Positions 28,447 to 36,509 of a stretch of 64,000 nt of DNA are shown in pieces (the stretch's first letter is position 1; every line of letters starts with the position of its first letter). Both the position numbers and the translations under genes were made by a program. Source of the stretch: Gammaproteobacteria bacterium (GTDB taxonomy: Bacteria; Pseudomonadota; Gammaproteobacteria; Burkholderiales; Sulfuricellaceae); NCBI GenBank assembly GCA_018823025.1, contig JAHJJI010000140.1:1-64000 (forward strand), read 5' to 3'. The notes below the pieces were generated by a model. That model did no database searches and was not told where the DNA came from. It saw only the letters and a program-made list of their open reading frames with translations.

Positions 28447-29676
28447 ATGCTAAAAAAAATTGCTGTTAAACATCTCCGGCTGGGAATGCATCTCCATGAA
28501 CTTTGCGGTTCCTGGATGGAACACCCCTTTTGGCGCACCAAATTCCTCCTCAAGGATCCAAATGACATTCGTCTCATCATCGATAGCGGCATCACGGAAG
28601 TCTGGATCGATGTAAAAATTGGCCTCGATGTTGAACAAGGCATCGCGGCCTCTGAAACCGAAACCAAAGAAGAAGTGTCTGCCGAGGTCGATAAGGTCCT
28701 GATCCAGTCCGCTTCTCGCGACTATCCGGTCAAGCTGGTTTCGATGGCTGAAGAAGTGAAGCGAGCAGCCAAGATATGCGCCAAATCGAAAGAAGCCGTC
28801 GTCTCCATGTTTCAGGAAGTGCGCATGGGCAAGGCAATTTCCGCCGAGGCCGCGAGCGAACTGGTGGATGAAATTTCCTCCTCAGTAATGCGCAACCCTG
28901 GTGCGCTAATCAGTCTCGCACGACTAAAAACCGCAGATGACTATACTTATATGCACTCAGTTGCCGTCTGCGCCCTGATGGTGTCGTTAGCTCGCCAACT
29001 CAAGCTCGACGACAAGCAGACCCGTGAAGCCGGCATGGCCGGGCTATTGCACGATCTTGGCAAAGCCATGATACCCATGGAAATACTCAACAAACCGGGC
29101 AAGCTGACTGATGAAGAATTTGACCTCATCAAGACCCACCCGACAGAAGGCCATCGCCTGTTGGTCGAAGGGGGCTCCGTGGGTGAGGTTTCGCTAGACG
29201 TCTGCCTGCACCACCATGAAAAGGTTGATGGGCGCGGATATCCGCATCAACTGAAGGACGAGCAGATCAGTCTTTTTTCCAAAATGGGCGCCGTCTGTGA
29301 TGTCTATGACGCCATCACCTCCAACCGCCCCTACAAGACTGGTTGGGACCCGGCCGAATCAATCCGCAAGATGACCGAGTGGTGCAACGGCCACTTTGAC
29401 ACGAAAGTCTTTCAGAGTTTCATCAAGAGCATCGGCATCTACCCCATCGGGTCGCTGGTGCGCCTCTCGTCCGGGCGCCTCGCGGTAGTGACCGAGCAGT
29501 CAGAAAAATCGCTGCTGACTCCGAACGTCAAAGTTTTCTTCTCAACCAAGGCTAATGCTTACATTCAACCCGAGGTGATCTATCTCTCTCGCCCCGGCAC
29601 CACCGAAAAGATTGTCAGTCGAGAAGATGCAGCGACATGGGGGATAAAGAATCTCGATCAGTTTTGGACTGTGTAA
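28447..29676 (+). CDS. HD-GYP domain protein with DUF3391 N-terminus
   Basis: A 409-residue predicted c-di-GMP phosphodiesterase. An N-terminal DUF3391 domain (about 1-130: KHLRLGMHLHELCGSWMEHPF) precedes the HD-GYP domain with LLHDLGKAMIP and HHEKVDGRGYP, and a short C-terminal extension. The metal ligands and the GYP motif are intact. No transmembrane segment is visible. It is a single gene ending at a strong terminator. Confidence 0.93.
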   Translation: MLKKIAVKHLRLGMHLHELCGSWMEHPFWRTKFLLKDPNDIRLIIDSGITEVWIDVKIGLDVEQGIAASETETKEEVSAEVDKVLIQSASRDYPVKLVSMAEEVKRAAKICAKSKEAVVSMFQEVRMGKAISAEAASELVDEISSSVMRNPGALISLARLKTADDYTYMHSVAVCALMVSLARQLKLDDKQTREAGMAGLLHDLGKAMIPMEILNKPGKLTDEEFDLIKTHPTEGHRLLVEGGSVGEVSLDVCLHHHEKVDGRGYPHQLKDEQISLFSKMGAVCDVYDAITSNRPYKTGWDPAESIRKMTEWCNGHFDTKVFQSFIKSIGIYPIGSLVRLSSGRLAVVTEQSEKSLLTPNVKVFFSTKANAYIQPEVIYLSRPGTTEKIVSREDAATWGIKNLDQFWTV

Positions 29677-29797
29677 TTTCCTGCGCCAGTGCGAGTTACT
29701 GGGACTTAGAATATGAAGTTGAGTGAGTTGCAGCAAGCTCGACCAATAAGTTAGCCGGAATACTCAAGAATAAGCATTCTCCAGAATTGGCAAAGAT

Positions 29798-29829
29798 AAA
29801 AAGGCCCAGGAATAAAACTGGGCCTTTTT
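29798..29829. terminator. Bidirectional rho-independent terminator
   Basis: Stem AAAAAGGCCCAG / CTGGGCCTTTTT with an eight-base loop, between the convergent HD-GYP and amtB genes. Confidence 0.93.
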
Positions 29830-29882
29830 ATCTCCAGCCGCTTCGAATTCCGTCTGACTTTATCTGCAAACGATCATGAAGG

Positions 29883-31079
29883 CTAGACTTCACCCTCCGG
29901 CGTGGCGTAGATCTTGTGTATGCTGATATCAGCACCGTTGAACTCCTCTTCCGGGTCCAACCGTATCCCCACCAGCTTCTTGAGTAGTCCATAAACCACA
30001 AAACTGCCAACCAGAGCGATAGCTATACCCATCAGGGTACCTATCAGTTGCGCGGCAAAACTCACGTTGCCGATGCCTCCCAACGCCTTGAGACCAAATA
30101 TCCCGGCTGCGATTCCACCCCATGCGCCGCACAGGCCATGCAGCGGCCAGACTCCGAGCACATCGTCGATTTTCCATTTGTTTTGGGTCAGGGTAAACGC
30201 CCACACAAACAGCGCACCCGCCACCCCTCCGGTAATCAGCGCACCCAATGGGTGCATCAGGTCGGAACCGGCACACACCGCCACCAGACCGGCGAGCGGT
30301 CCGTTATGCACGAAGCCGGGGTCATTCCTGCCCACCACCAGCGCGGCGAGAATACCACCGACCATCGCCATCAGCGAATTCACCGCCACCAGGCCACTCA
30401 CAGCGTCTATGGTCTGCGCCGACATGACATTGAAGCCGAACCAGCCAACCGTCAGTATCCACGCACCCAATGCCAAAAATGGAATGCTTGAGGGGGGATG
30501 GGCAGCCACCATGCCATCCTTGGAATAGCGACCACGCCGTGCGCCAAGCAACAGCACTGCCGGCAACGCAATCCAGCCGCCCATGGCGTGTACCACCACG
30601 GAACCGGCAAAGTCATGGAATTCCGCCCCGAAAGTTCCTTTGAGCCAGTCCTGCACACCGAAGTGGTGATTCCATACGATGCCCTCGAAGAAGGGGTAAA
30701 TAAAACCCACCAGAAGGAAAGTGGCCGCCAGTTGCGGATTAAATCTGGCACGCTCGGCGATGCCGCCGGAAACGATAGCCGGAATCGCCGCGGCAAAAGT
30801 CAGCAGGAAGAAGAATTTAACCAGATCATAACCGCTCTTCTGAGCCAGCACTTCGGCACCGGAAAAGAAATTCACCCCATAAGCGATGCTATAACCGATA
30901 AAGAAGTAAGCAATGGTGGAAATGGCGAAATCGACCATGATTTTCACCAGGGCGTTGACCTGATTTTTCTTGCGCACCGTACCCAGTTCCAGAAAGGCGA
31001 AGCCTGCGTGCATCGCCAGCACCATGATTGCGCCCAGAAGGATGAACAATACGTCGCTGCCAGTCTTCAGATTTTCCAT
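29883..31079 (-). CDS. amtB: Ammonium transporter Amt/MEP family
   Basis: A 398-residue inner-membrane channel for ammonium, about eleven helices. Seen are GFAFLELGTVRKKNQVNALVK, the first pore His in EFHDFAGSVVVHAMGG and the second in WPLHGLCGAWGG. No cleaved signal peptide is evident. There is no glnK next to it, although amtB is usually paired with this PII gene. The upstream region carries a sigma-54 promoter and NtrC-like sites, consistent with induction under nitrogen limitation. Confidence 0.94.
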   Translation of the reverse strand: MENLKTGSDVLFILLGAIMVLAMHAGFAFLELGTVRKKNQVNALVKIMVDFAISTIAYFFIGYSIAYGVNFFSGAEVLAQKSGYDLVKFFFLLTFAAAIPAIVSGGIAERARFNPQLAATFLLVGFIYPFFEGIVWNHHFGVQDWLKGTFGAEFHDFAGSVVVHAMGGWIALPAVLLLGARRGRYSKDGMVAAHPPSSIPFLALGAWILTVGWFGFNVMSAQTIDAVSGLVAVNSLMAMVGGILAALVVGRNDPGFVHNGPLAGLVAVCAGSDLMHPLGALITGGVAGALFVWAFTLTQNKWKIDDVLGVWPLHGLCGAWGGIAAGIFGLKALGGIGNVSFAAQLIGTLMGIAIALVGSFVVYGLLKKLVGIRLDPEEEFNGADISIHKIYATPEGEV

Positions 31080-31112
31080 CGTTACTCCAGAAATATAGTT
31101 TCACCCAAAAAT

Positions 31113-31128
31113 AGCAATAATTGAGCCA
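31113..31128 (-). promoter_or_regulatory. Sigma-54 (-24/-12) promoter of amtB
   Basis: On the minus strand TGGCTCAATTATTGCT has GG and GC separated by ten bases, the spacing of RpoN promoters. It lies 34 bases before the amtB ATG; a GGAG ribosome-binding site precedes the ATG. Confidence 0.7.
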
Positions 31129-31182
31129 GTATTGCATACCCCGTTTTGAAAGGAACCTTCCCTAACAGCACACTTAAATGGC

Positions 31183-31227
31183 GCACCAGTTTAGTGCAAT
31201 TGCCCATTATGCGCCCCGTAATGGTGC
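31183..31227. promoter_or_regulatory. Two NtrC-like enhancer sites upstream of amtB
   Basis: GCACCagtttAGTGC at 31183-31197 fits the NtrC dyad GCACY-N5-RGTGC exactly, and GCCCCgtaatGGTGC at 31213-31227 fits with one mismatch. Their centres are 30 bases apart (about three helical turns) and lie about 70-100 bases upstream of the sigma-54 element, a usual enhancer arrangement. Confidence 0.6.
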
Positions 31228-31281
31228 TGAATTGAACAAGTAAATTGACAACATGCCGCCAGCTGATAGTATTAAAGCACG

Positions 31282-32310
31282 ATGAATATATTGCTTTACC
31301 TTGATCGCAAAATCCGGATGCTTCCTGTTATTCAAGTGATGGCATTCTTCATTGTTTCCACGCTTTTCTGTCTGCCTGGTGCTCATGGCGGCACGGAATC
31401 AGACGATCCCATCAGCACACCCTCCGTGGTTTTCACCCAAGCCAAACGAAATTCTGTTGCAGCACTGAATATCCCTGCTGATCAGGGGGATAGCGCAAGA
31501 GCTGCAGCGCTGTCCGAGAAAGACAAGCGTTTTCGGACGCAGGCGATAATTTGGGGCGGAGCCGGAACCATTTTAGCCTACGGCGCCACCGTCTGGTGGA
31601 AGGATGGATCTTCCGGCCATTTCCGTACCACCAACGAAGGATGGTTCGGGCAGGACACGTATACCGGGGGGGCGGACAAATTGGGCCATGCCTATTCTAC
31701 TTATGTGGGAACCCGCCTGCTTGCCAGTGCCTTCGAATGGGCAGGAAACGACCGGGACGACGCTGTCATCCTGTCGGCTGCAACAGTATTCGGTACACTG
31801 CTGGCGGTGGAAACCCTCGACGGATTCTCGGAACGATACAAGTTCAGCAAGGAAGATTTGATCATGAATGCCGTCGGCACCGGGCTGGGTCTATTGTTCG
31901 AGAAAAACAAGCGCCTCGACGACCTGTTCGATTTCCGCCTTCATTACTGGCCTTCCGGCGATGCGAAACGCCTCAACCAGGTCGGACCGGTCGGAGACTA
32001 TTCGGGACAAACCTATTTGCTTGTTGCCAAGGCAACCGGCATACCGCAACTGAAAAACCATGATGTGCTGCGCTATTTCGAGCTGGCGGCGGGTTACGGT
32101 TCACGAGGCTTCGAGCCCAACGACGGAGTACCCGCACCTGACCGAAGTCGGCACGTCTACTTCGGCATTTCACTGAATATTTCGGAGATATTGAGGAACA
32201 CGGTGTTTCGTGACACCTCAGAGAAAAGCCGCAGCCAACGGGTCACCGATACTGTCCTGGAGTATGTTCAGGTTCCCGGTACCGCTGTACTGGCCGACCA
32301 CCGGCTTTAA
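31282..32310 (+). CDS. DUF2279 (YfiM-like) exported protein
   Basis: A 342-residue protein with an N-terminal hydrophobic export signal (about 12-36, ending near GAHGG) and a DUF2279/YfiM-type region (GGADKLGHAYSTYVGTRLL ... LETLDGFSERYKFSKEDLIMNAVG). DUF2279 members are envelope proteins of unknown function, several with a predicted outer-membrane or membrane-embedded helical core. A second start, ATG at 31318, would give a shorter signal. It converges on the small gene at 32314, with only three bases between stops. Confidence 0.75.
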   Translation: MNILLYLDRKIRMLPVIQVMAFFIVSTLFCLPGAHGGTESDDPISTPSVVFTQAKRNSVAALNIPADQGDSARAAALSEKDKRFRTQAIIWGGAGTILAYGATVWWKDGSSGHFRTTNEGWFGQDTYTGGADKLGHAYSTYVGTRLLASAFEWAGNDRDDAVILSAATVFGTLLAVETLDGFSERYKFSKEDLIMNAVGTGLGLLFEKNKRLDDLFDFRLHYWPSGDAKRLNQVGPVGDYSGQTYLLVAKATGIPQLKNHDVLRYFELAAGYGSRGFEPNDGVPAPDRSRHVYFGISLNISEILRNTVFRDTSEKSRSQRVTDTVLEYVQVPGTAVLADHRL

Positions 32311-32313
32311 CCG

Positions 32314-32631
32314 TTATTTGGAATCGATATCCAGCCCGAAGCGGTGGGTATGGTTGATGACGTTGAGTAGCGGCTTGAATGGAATGCTCGGGCCGAACCT
32401 CTTGACGATCGCCATATATGGCAGATCAGGTCCGTTGGGATCGAACTGATATCGGCCGGAAGTCATATCGTCAAACATCTGGCGCAATTCCTTGTCCATC
32501 GCATCCACCCAAGGCAGGATCATGGTCTTGCGCTCTTCGTCATCCTCGACGATGGCGCGCAGCTCATCCACTTCATAAACCGCCTGGTGAACGAGGTCGA
32601 TGTATTCATCTAAAGTTTTAGGGTTTTTCAT
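32314..32631 (-). CDS. Conserved hypothetical protein at the end of the qmo-hdr operon
   Basis: A 105-residue acidic protein, mostly helical, with no family I recognise. Notable stretches are LDEYIDLVHQAVYEVDELRAI, LPWVDAMDKELRQMFDDM and a C-terminal INHTHRFGLDID. There are no cysteines, signal or membrane segments. The ATG at 32631 has an excellent AAGGAGG upstream, better than the track start. It lies 83 bases after hdrB on the same strand, with an imperfect GC hairpin between, so it is probably the last gene of that operon and could be an accessory or assembly factor. That role is a guess from position. Confidence 0.75.
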   Translation of the reverse strand: MKNPKTLDEYIDLVHQAVYEVDELRAIVEDDEERKTMILPWVDAMDKELRQMFDDMTSGRYQFDPNGPDLPYMAIVKRFGPSIPFKPLLNVINHTHRFGLDIDSK

Positions 32632-32663
32632 AATGCCTCCTTGTCCTGCGGTAAAACGATTAA

Positions 32664-32685
32664 GGGGCGACCCGCAGGCCGCCCC
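32664..32685 (-). other. Intercistronic GC hairpin between hdrB and the 105-residue gene
   Basis: GGGGCGACC / GGCCGCCCC arms (one mismatch) around a four-base loop. No T-run follows, so it is more likely an mRNA-stability or processing element than a terminator. Confidence 0.5.
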
Positions 32686-32714
32686 CAAGTTGCTGCCATC
32701 AAGATGGTTATTCT

Positions 32715-33617
32715 TTACTTCTTGTTGGCAATTTCCTCTAGCTTGGTCGCACGAACCAGCTGGCCGTCCAGCGCGGCTTCCTGCGCGGTACCGCCGTAGG
32801 CGACAGTGATCAACTGAGAATAATACATCACCGGGATATTGAACTTGGTGCCGAAGCGCTTGTTCACTTCACCCTGGTAGATCTCTACGTTGGCCTGGCA
32901 CAGTGGGCAAGGCGTGACGATCATCTCTGCGCCATGATCGTAGGCAGACTCGATAATATCCTTGATCTGCTTCTGGCTTTTTTCTGGCTCTGAGAAGGCC
33001 AGCGCACCACCGCAACAGGTCACCTTCTGGTCGTAAGATACCGCTTCACCACCCATCGCCTCGATCAGGTTATCGAGATACACGGGATTTTCAAATGATT
33101 CACCGGCAAGACCGAAAGGGCGATTAGTCTGACAGCCGACGTAACCGGCGAATTTGATGCCCTGCAGCGGGTTCTTTACACCCTTCTTCAGCTCATCGAA
33201 ACCAAAATCCTCAACCAGCACCTCCGCCATATGGCGTGCCGCCTGATTGCCTTTATAGGTCAGACCCGCCTCGTTCAGAGCCGTGTTGGCATCAGCCAGC
33301 GTCTGCGAACTATGTGCCAGGCGCTCCTTGGATTCACGAGTGGAAAGCCAGCATGCAGCACAAGTTGCGACCAGATCCATGCCCGGGTTGTGCTGTTCAG
33401 ACAGTGCCATATTGCGGGCAGACAGCGTGATGCGCGGCAACTCGCCACCTTCGGCATAGCCGATAGATGCACCGCAACAGTTCCAGTCCGGAATTTCTTT
33501 CAGTTCGATGTCCAAATATTTGCACATCGAATTTGTCGACTTCAGGTAGTTGTCTGAGGACGCCTTGGTTTGTGACGAGCAACCGGGGTAAAACGAGTAT
33601 GTCTTTTTAGCCATCAT
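32715..33617 (-). CDS. hdrB: HdrB-like heterodisulfide reductase subunit (two CCG domains)
   Basis: A 300-residue protein with two cysteine-rich CCG domains. The first has YPGCSS, DWNCCGAS and CAACW; the second has YVGCQTNRPFG, VTCCGGAL and PCPLCQ. In methanogen HdrB these ligate two non-cubane [4Fe-4S] clusters that cleave a disulfide; all expected cysteines are present. It follows hdrC by seven bases and would form the terminal module of a soluble QmoAB-HdrCB complex. The physiological disulfide or other acceptor is unknown; a DsrC-type protein is one possibility. Confidence 0.9.
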   Translation of the reverse strand: MMAKKTYSFYPGCSSQTKASSDNYLKSTNSMCKYLDIELKEIPDWNCCGASIGYAEGGELPRITLSARNMALSEQHNPGMDLVATCAACWLSTRESKERLAHSSQTLADANTALNEAGLTYKGNQAARHMAEVLVEDFGFDELKKGVKNPLQGIKFAGYVGCQTNRPFGLAGESFENPVYLDNLIEAMGGEAVSYDQKVTCCGGALAFSEPEKSQKQIKDIIESAYDHGAEMIVTPCPLCQANVEIYQGEVNKRFGTKFNIPVMYYSQLITVAYGGTAQEAALDGQLVRATKLEEIANKK

Positions 33618-33624
33618 TGACTCC

Positions 33625-34224
33625 TTAGGCGAAATTCTTGCGACGGTCTTCTATTTCCTTCGCTTTCTTCAGCATGGCATGGAAGCCGGTCTTGTCCTTT
33701 ACGCCGTGTCCACCAAACAATTCCATCGGGTTCAGGCGCTTCGCCTTTACCATGCCCAGGCCAACACTCTGCATCGCCATGGCGTTCTTGACGCCCTGAG
33801 CAAAACCATCCTTGAAATAAATTCCAAGAGAAAGTTTCAGTTCGTTGACGCGGCCAGTCTGTGCCAGGTTGTTCCAGAACAGGGTGGCGAATTGCTGCGT
33901 CGGCTGGTTCTTGGGCGAAAGTCCCAGGCGGTGGGCATAGTTAGCCAAACCGTGCATGATGTGGGTGATCGGCAGCTTGCGCGGACAACGCACAACGCAG
34001 TTGTAGCAGGAAGTGCACATCCACATCGAATCGGATCTCAGGACTTCCTCGCGCTTGCCGGCGCGGATCATCATGAAAATTTCCTGTGGCGGATGTGCCC
34101 AGTGCGGGCCGAGCGGACACGAGCCGGCACACACACCGCACTGCATGCACATTTTTACCCATTCACCTTCCTCGACCATTTCCTCGACTTCCTTGAGGAA
34201 ATTATTGTGATATTTTTCGCTCAT
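33625..34224 (-). CDS. hdrC: HdrC-like ferredoxin subunit (two [4Fe-4S] clusters)
   Basis: A 199-residue iron-sulfur protein with two cluster motifs, CMQCGVCAGSCPLGP and CTSCYNCVVRCPRKLP, as in HdrC, which passes electrons between the flavin subunit and HdrB. There is no haem-b membrane domain, unlike QmoC, in which an HdrC part is fused to an HdrE-like membrane part. A strong AGGAGG precedes the ATG. It starts ten bases after qmoB. Confidence 0.92.
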   Translation of the reverse strand: MSEKYHNNFLKEVEEMVEEGEWVKMCMQCGVCAGSCPLGPHWAHPPQEIFMMIRAGKREEVLRSDSMWMCTSCYNCVVRCPRKLPITHIMHGLANYAHRLGLSPKNQPTQQFATLFWNNLAQTGRVNELKLSLGIYFKDGFAQGVKNAMAMQSVGLGMVKAKRLNPMELFGGHGVKDKTGFHAMLKKAKEIEDRRKNFA

Positions 34225-34234
34225 TTGCCGCCTC

Positions 34235-36505
34235 CTAGAATCCCTTTAACGGGCTCATGCCGATTTCCTGGATCTTCGCCGCGTAATCGTTGATCAGTTG
34301 CGGCACTCGCTCGATGTCGGTAATTGCGACCTCAAAGGTGGCAACCCGCTCTTCTTCCAGCCCCATTTGCTTGAGCGTGTCGCCAATCTTGCTCATGCGG
34401 TAGCTGGCAAGCTCCGAACCCTTCACGAAGTGGCACTGATAGTCGTCGCCATGCTTGCAACCCATCATCATCACGCCGTCATAGCCGCTGCTTAGCGCAT
34501 CGTTAATCCAGATGGTGTTGACAGAACCCAGGCAACGAACCGGAATAATACGCACGTACGCACTGTAAACGTTGCGGTTCATCGCCGCCATGTCGAGCGC
34601 GGGATAAGCGTCGTTTTCGCAGGCCAGAATCAGGATGCGAGGCTTCTCGGAAAACTCATCAGGAACGTCAACCGCTTTCAGCTGCGAGCCGACGGTATCA
34701 ATCGAGTAGTTCTCGAAAGAGATCACGCGCACTGGACAGGCCCCCATACAGGTGCCGCAACGGCGGCAACGGGATTCATTGAACACCGGGAAGCGTTTTT
34801 CATCTTCGTCGATGGCGCCGAATGGGCATTCCACTGTACAGCGCTTGCACTGGGTGCAGCCCTCGAGACGCACTTTCGGGAAGCTCAGATCGCCCGAACG
34901 CGGATGGGCGGCACGGCCCAAACCGGCATTTTCGACCGCCTGGATTGCCTTCATCGCGGCGCCAGTGGCGTCTTCCATTGCCTGCACCATGTCCATCGGA
35001 CGGCGCACCGGACCGGCGGAATAAATGCCGGTACGGCGAGTTTCGTATGGGAAGCAGATAAAGTGCGAATCGGTGAAGCCATACTTCAGCTGAGGCACGT
35101 CAGGCCCCTGACGATAGGTCAGGTTGAGCACGGAAATCGGCTGAACGGCACCCTCGGCCTGGGAGGCATTGTAAGCTTCCAGCAGGGAGTTATCGCCAGC
35201 TGCAGCGGCAATGTCTGCTTTCAGCTTGGTGTCAATATCAACGCCGGAATTCGGCACTTGACCGGTGGCCAACACCACCAGGTCGGCATTGTCGATGGCG
35301 GTCTGATCGTTGAGGATCAAGTCGTGGAAATTCACCTTGCACTGGTTGCCGGCGGCTTCAACACTGGAAACTTTGCCCTTGGTAAAAGTCACACCCTTAT
35401 TCTGGCCGCTGCGGTAAAAATCTTCACCATTGCCGGGCATGCGCAGATCGGTGTAAATCACTACCGTATCGATGTCAGGATTGGCATCCTTGAAATACAT
35501 CGCCTGCTTGACCGAGGTCGAGCAGCAGGAACCGGAGCAGTAAGGCAAATGTTTGCCGGTATCGTCCCGCTGACCGGCGCACTGGACGAATACTACGGTC
35601 TTCACTTCGCCACCGTCCGAGGGGCGCTTGATCACGCCACCGTTGGCTGCCTTGGCAAGCGCTTCCAGTCCGGCCTGGTCGACCACGTTCGCGGACTTGC
35701 CATAGCCGAGTTCGGGAAGGTTATTGGCATCGTACAGCGAGAAACCGGTGGCCTGAATAATGGCACCAACTTTCTCGGTCGTGGTAGAACCAGACTCAGT
35801 GCTGATCTCGATTTCAAATTGACCCGGGGAGCCGGCGGTCTTGCTGGTGATGGCGTTGAGGTAAACCTTGATATTGGTGTCGGCTGCTATCGCCGCGTCC
35901 ATATCCGCCACTGGCGTATCTTGCGGCTCAGCATACGGCGACTTGCCCGGCGAACGCTTGTGCAACTTGGCCGCCCAACCGCCGAGGGCGCCGAATTTCT
36001 CCACCAGCACCACCTTGTAGCCAGCTTTGGAGGCCTCCAGCGCAGCGGTCATACCGGAAACACCACCGCCCACCACCAGTACGCTACGCTCGGTAACAGC
36101 AGCCGGATTACCCTCAGGCAGTGTCATTTTCTTCACTTCGGCGCAGCCCATGCGGATGTAGTCTTCCGCCATCTCCTGCGTGGTCTCGCGCGCTTCGTCG
36201 GTCTCCGGCTGGCACCAGATCACACCTTCGCGCAGATTGGCGCGTGACACAGCGACATCGGTGAAGCCGAAAGCCTCGGTTTTGGCGCGGCGCGAACAGG
36301 CGCCGATCATGACATGGGTAACGGCTTCGTTGGCGATGTCGTCGCGGATCATCTTGACGCCTTCAGCGTTGCACAGGAACTCATGCTCCCTGACCAGCGC
36401 GGCCTTACCTTCTTTTTTAGCCACACCGGCCAATGCGGCCGTATCCAGGCGATCGCCCAAACCACACCCCTGGCAAATGTAGGCTGCTACTTTCATATCT
36501 GCCAT
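34235..36505 (-). CDS. qmoB: QmoB-like HdrA flavoprotein with MvhD-type C-terminus
   Basis: A 756-residue flavin/Fe-S protein. An N-terminal partial HdrA-like part (ICQGCGLGDRLD ... IGACSRR) precedes the FAD-binding fold (VLVVGGGVSGMTAALEASKAG, about residue 140), the VQCAGQRDD...YCSGSCCSTSVKQ cluster region, two ferredoxin motifs (CTQCKRCTVECPFGA, CRRCGTCMGACPVR) and an MvhD-like C-terminal domain with cysteines in VRCLGSVNT and CKHGDDYQC. This order matches QmoB of the quinone-interacting membrane-bound oxidoreductase, partner of APS reductase. GGAGGG lies before the ATG. It starts four bases after qmoA ends. Confidence 0.9.
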   Translation of the reverse strand: MADMKVAAYICQGCGLGDRLDTAALAGVAKKEGKAALVREHEFLCNAEGVKMIRDDIANEAVTHVMIGACSRRAKTEAFGFTDVAVSRANLREGVIWCQPETDEARETTQEMAEDYIRMGCAEVKKMTLPEGNPAAVTERSVLVVGGGVSGMTAALEASKAGYKVVLVEKFGALGGWAAKLHKRSPGKSPYAEPQDTPVADMDAAIAADTNIKVYLNAITSKTAGSPGQFEIEISTESGSTTTEKVGAIIQATGFSLYDANNLPELGYGKSANVVDQAGLEALAKAANGGVIKRPSDGGEVKTVVFVQCAGQRDDTGKHLPYCSGSCCSTSVKQAMYFKDANPDIDTVVIYTDLRMPGNGEDFYRSGQNKGVTFTKGKVSSVEAAGNQCKVNFHDLILNDQTAIDNADLVVLATGQVPNSGVDIDTKLKADIAAAAGDNSLLEAYNASQAEGAVQPISVLNLTYRQGPDVPQLKYGFTDSHFICFPYETRRTGIYSAGPVRRPMDMVQAMEDATGAAMKAIQAVENAGLGRAAHPRSGDLSFPKVRLEGCTQCKRCTVECPFGAIDEDEKRFPVFNESRCRRCGTCMGACPVRVISFENYSIDTVGSQLKAVDVPDEFSEKPRILILACENDAYPALDMAAMNRNVYSAYVRIIPVRCLGSVNTIWINDALSSGYDGVMMMGCKHGDDYQCHFVKGSELASYRMSKIGDTLKQMGLEEERVATFEVAITDIERVPQLINDYAAKIQEIGMSPLKGF

Positions 36506-36509
36506 TTAA

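Noticed and set aside
34904-36247. 447-residue plus-strand ORF
   Set aside because: Antisense shadow of qmoB; composition rich in His/Gly/Gln as expected for a shadow frame.
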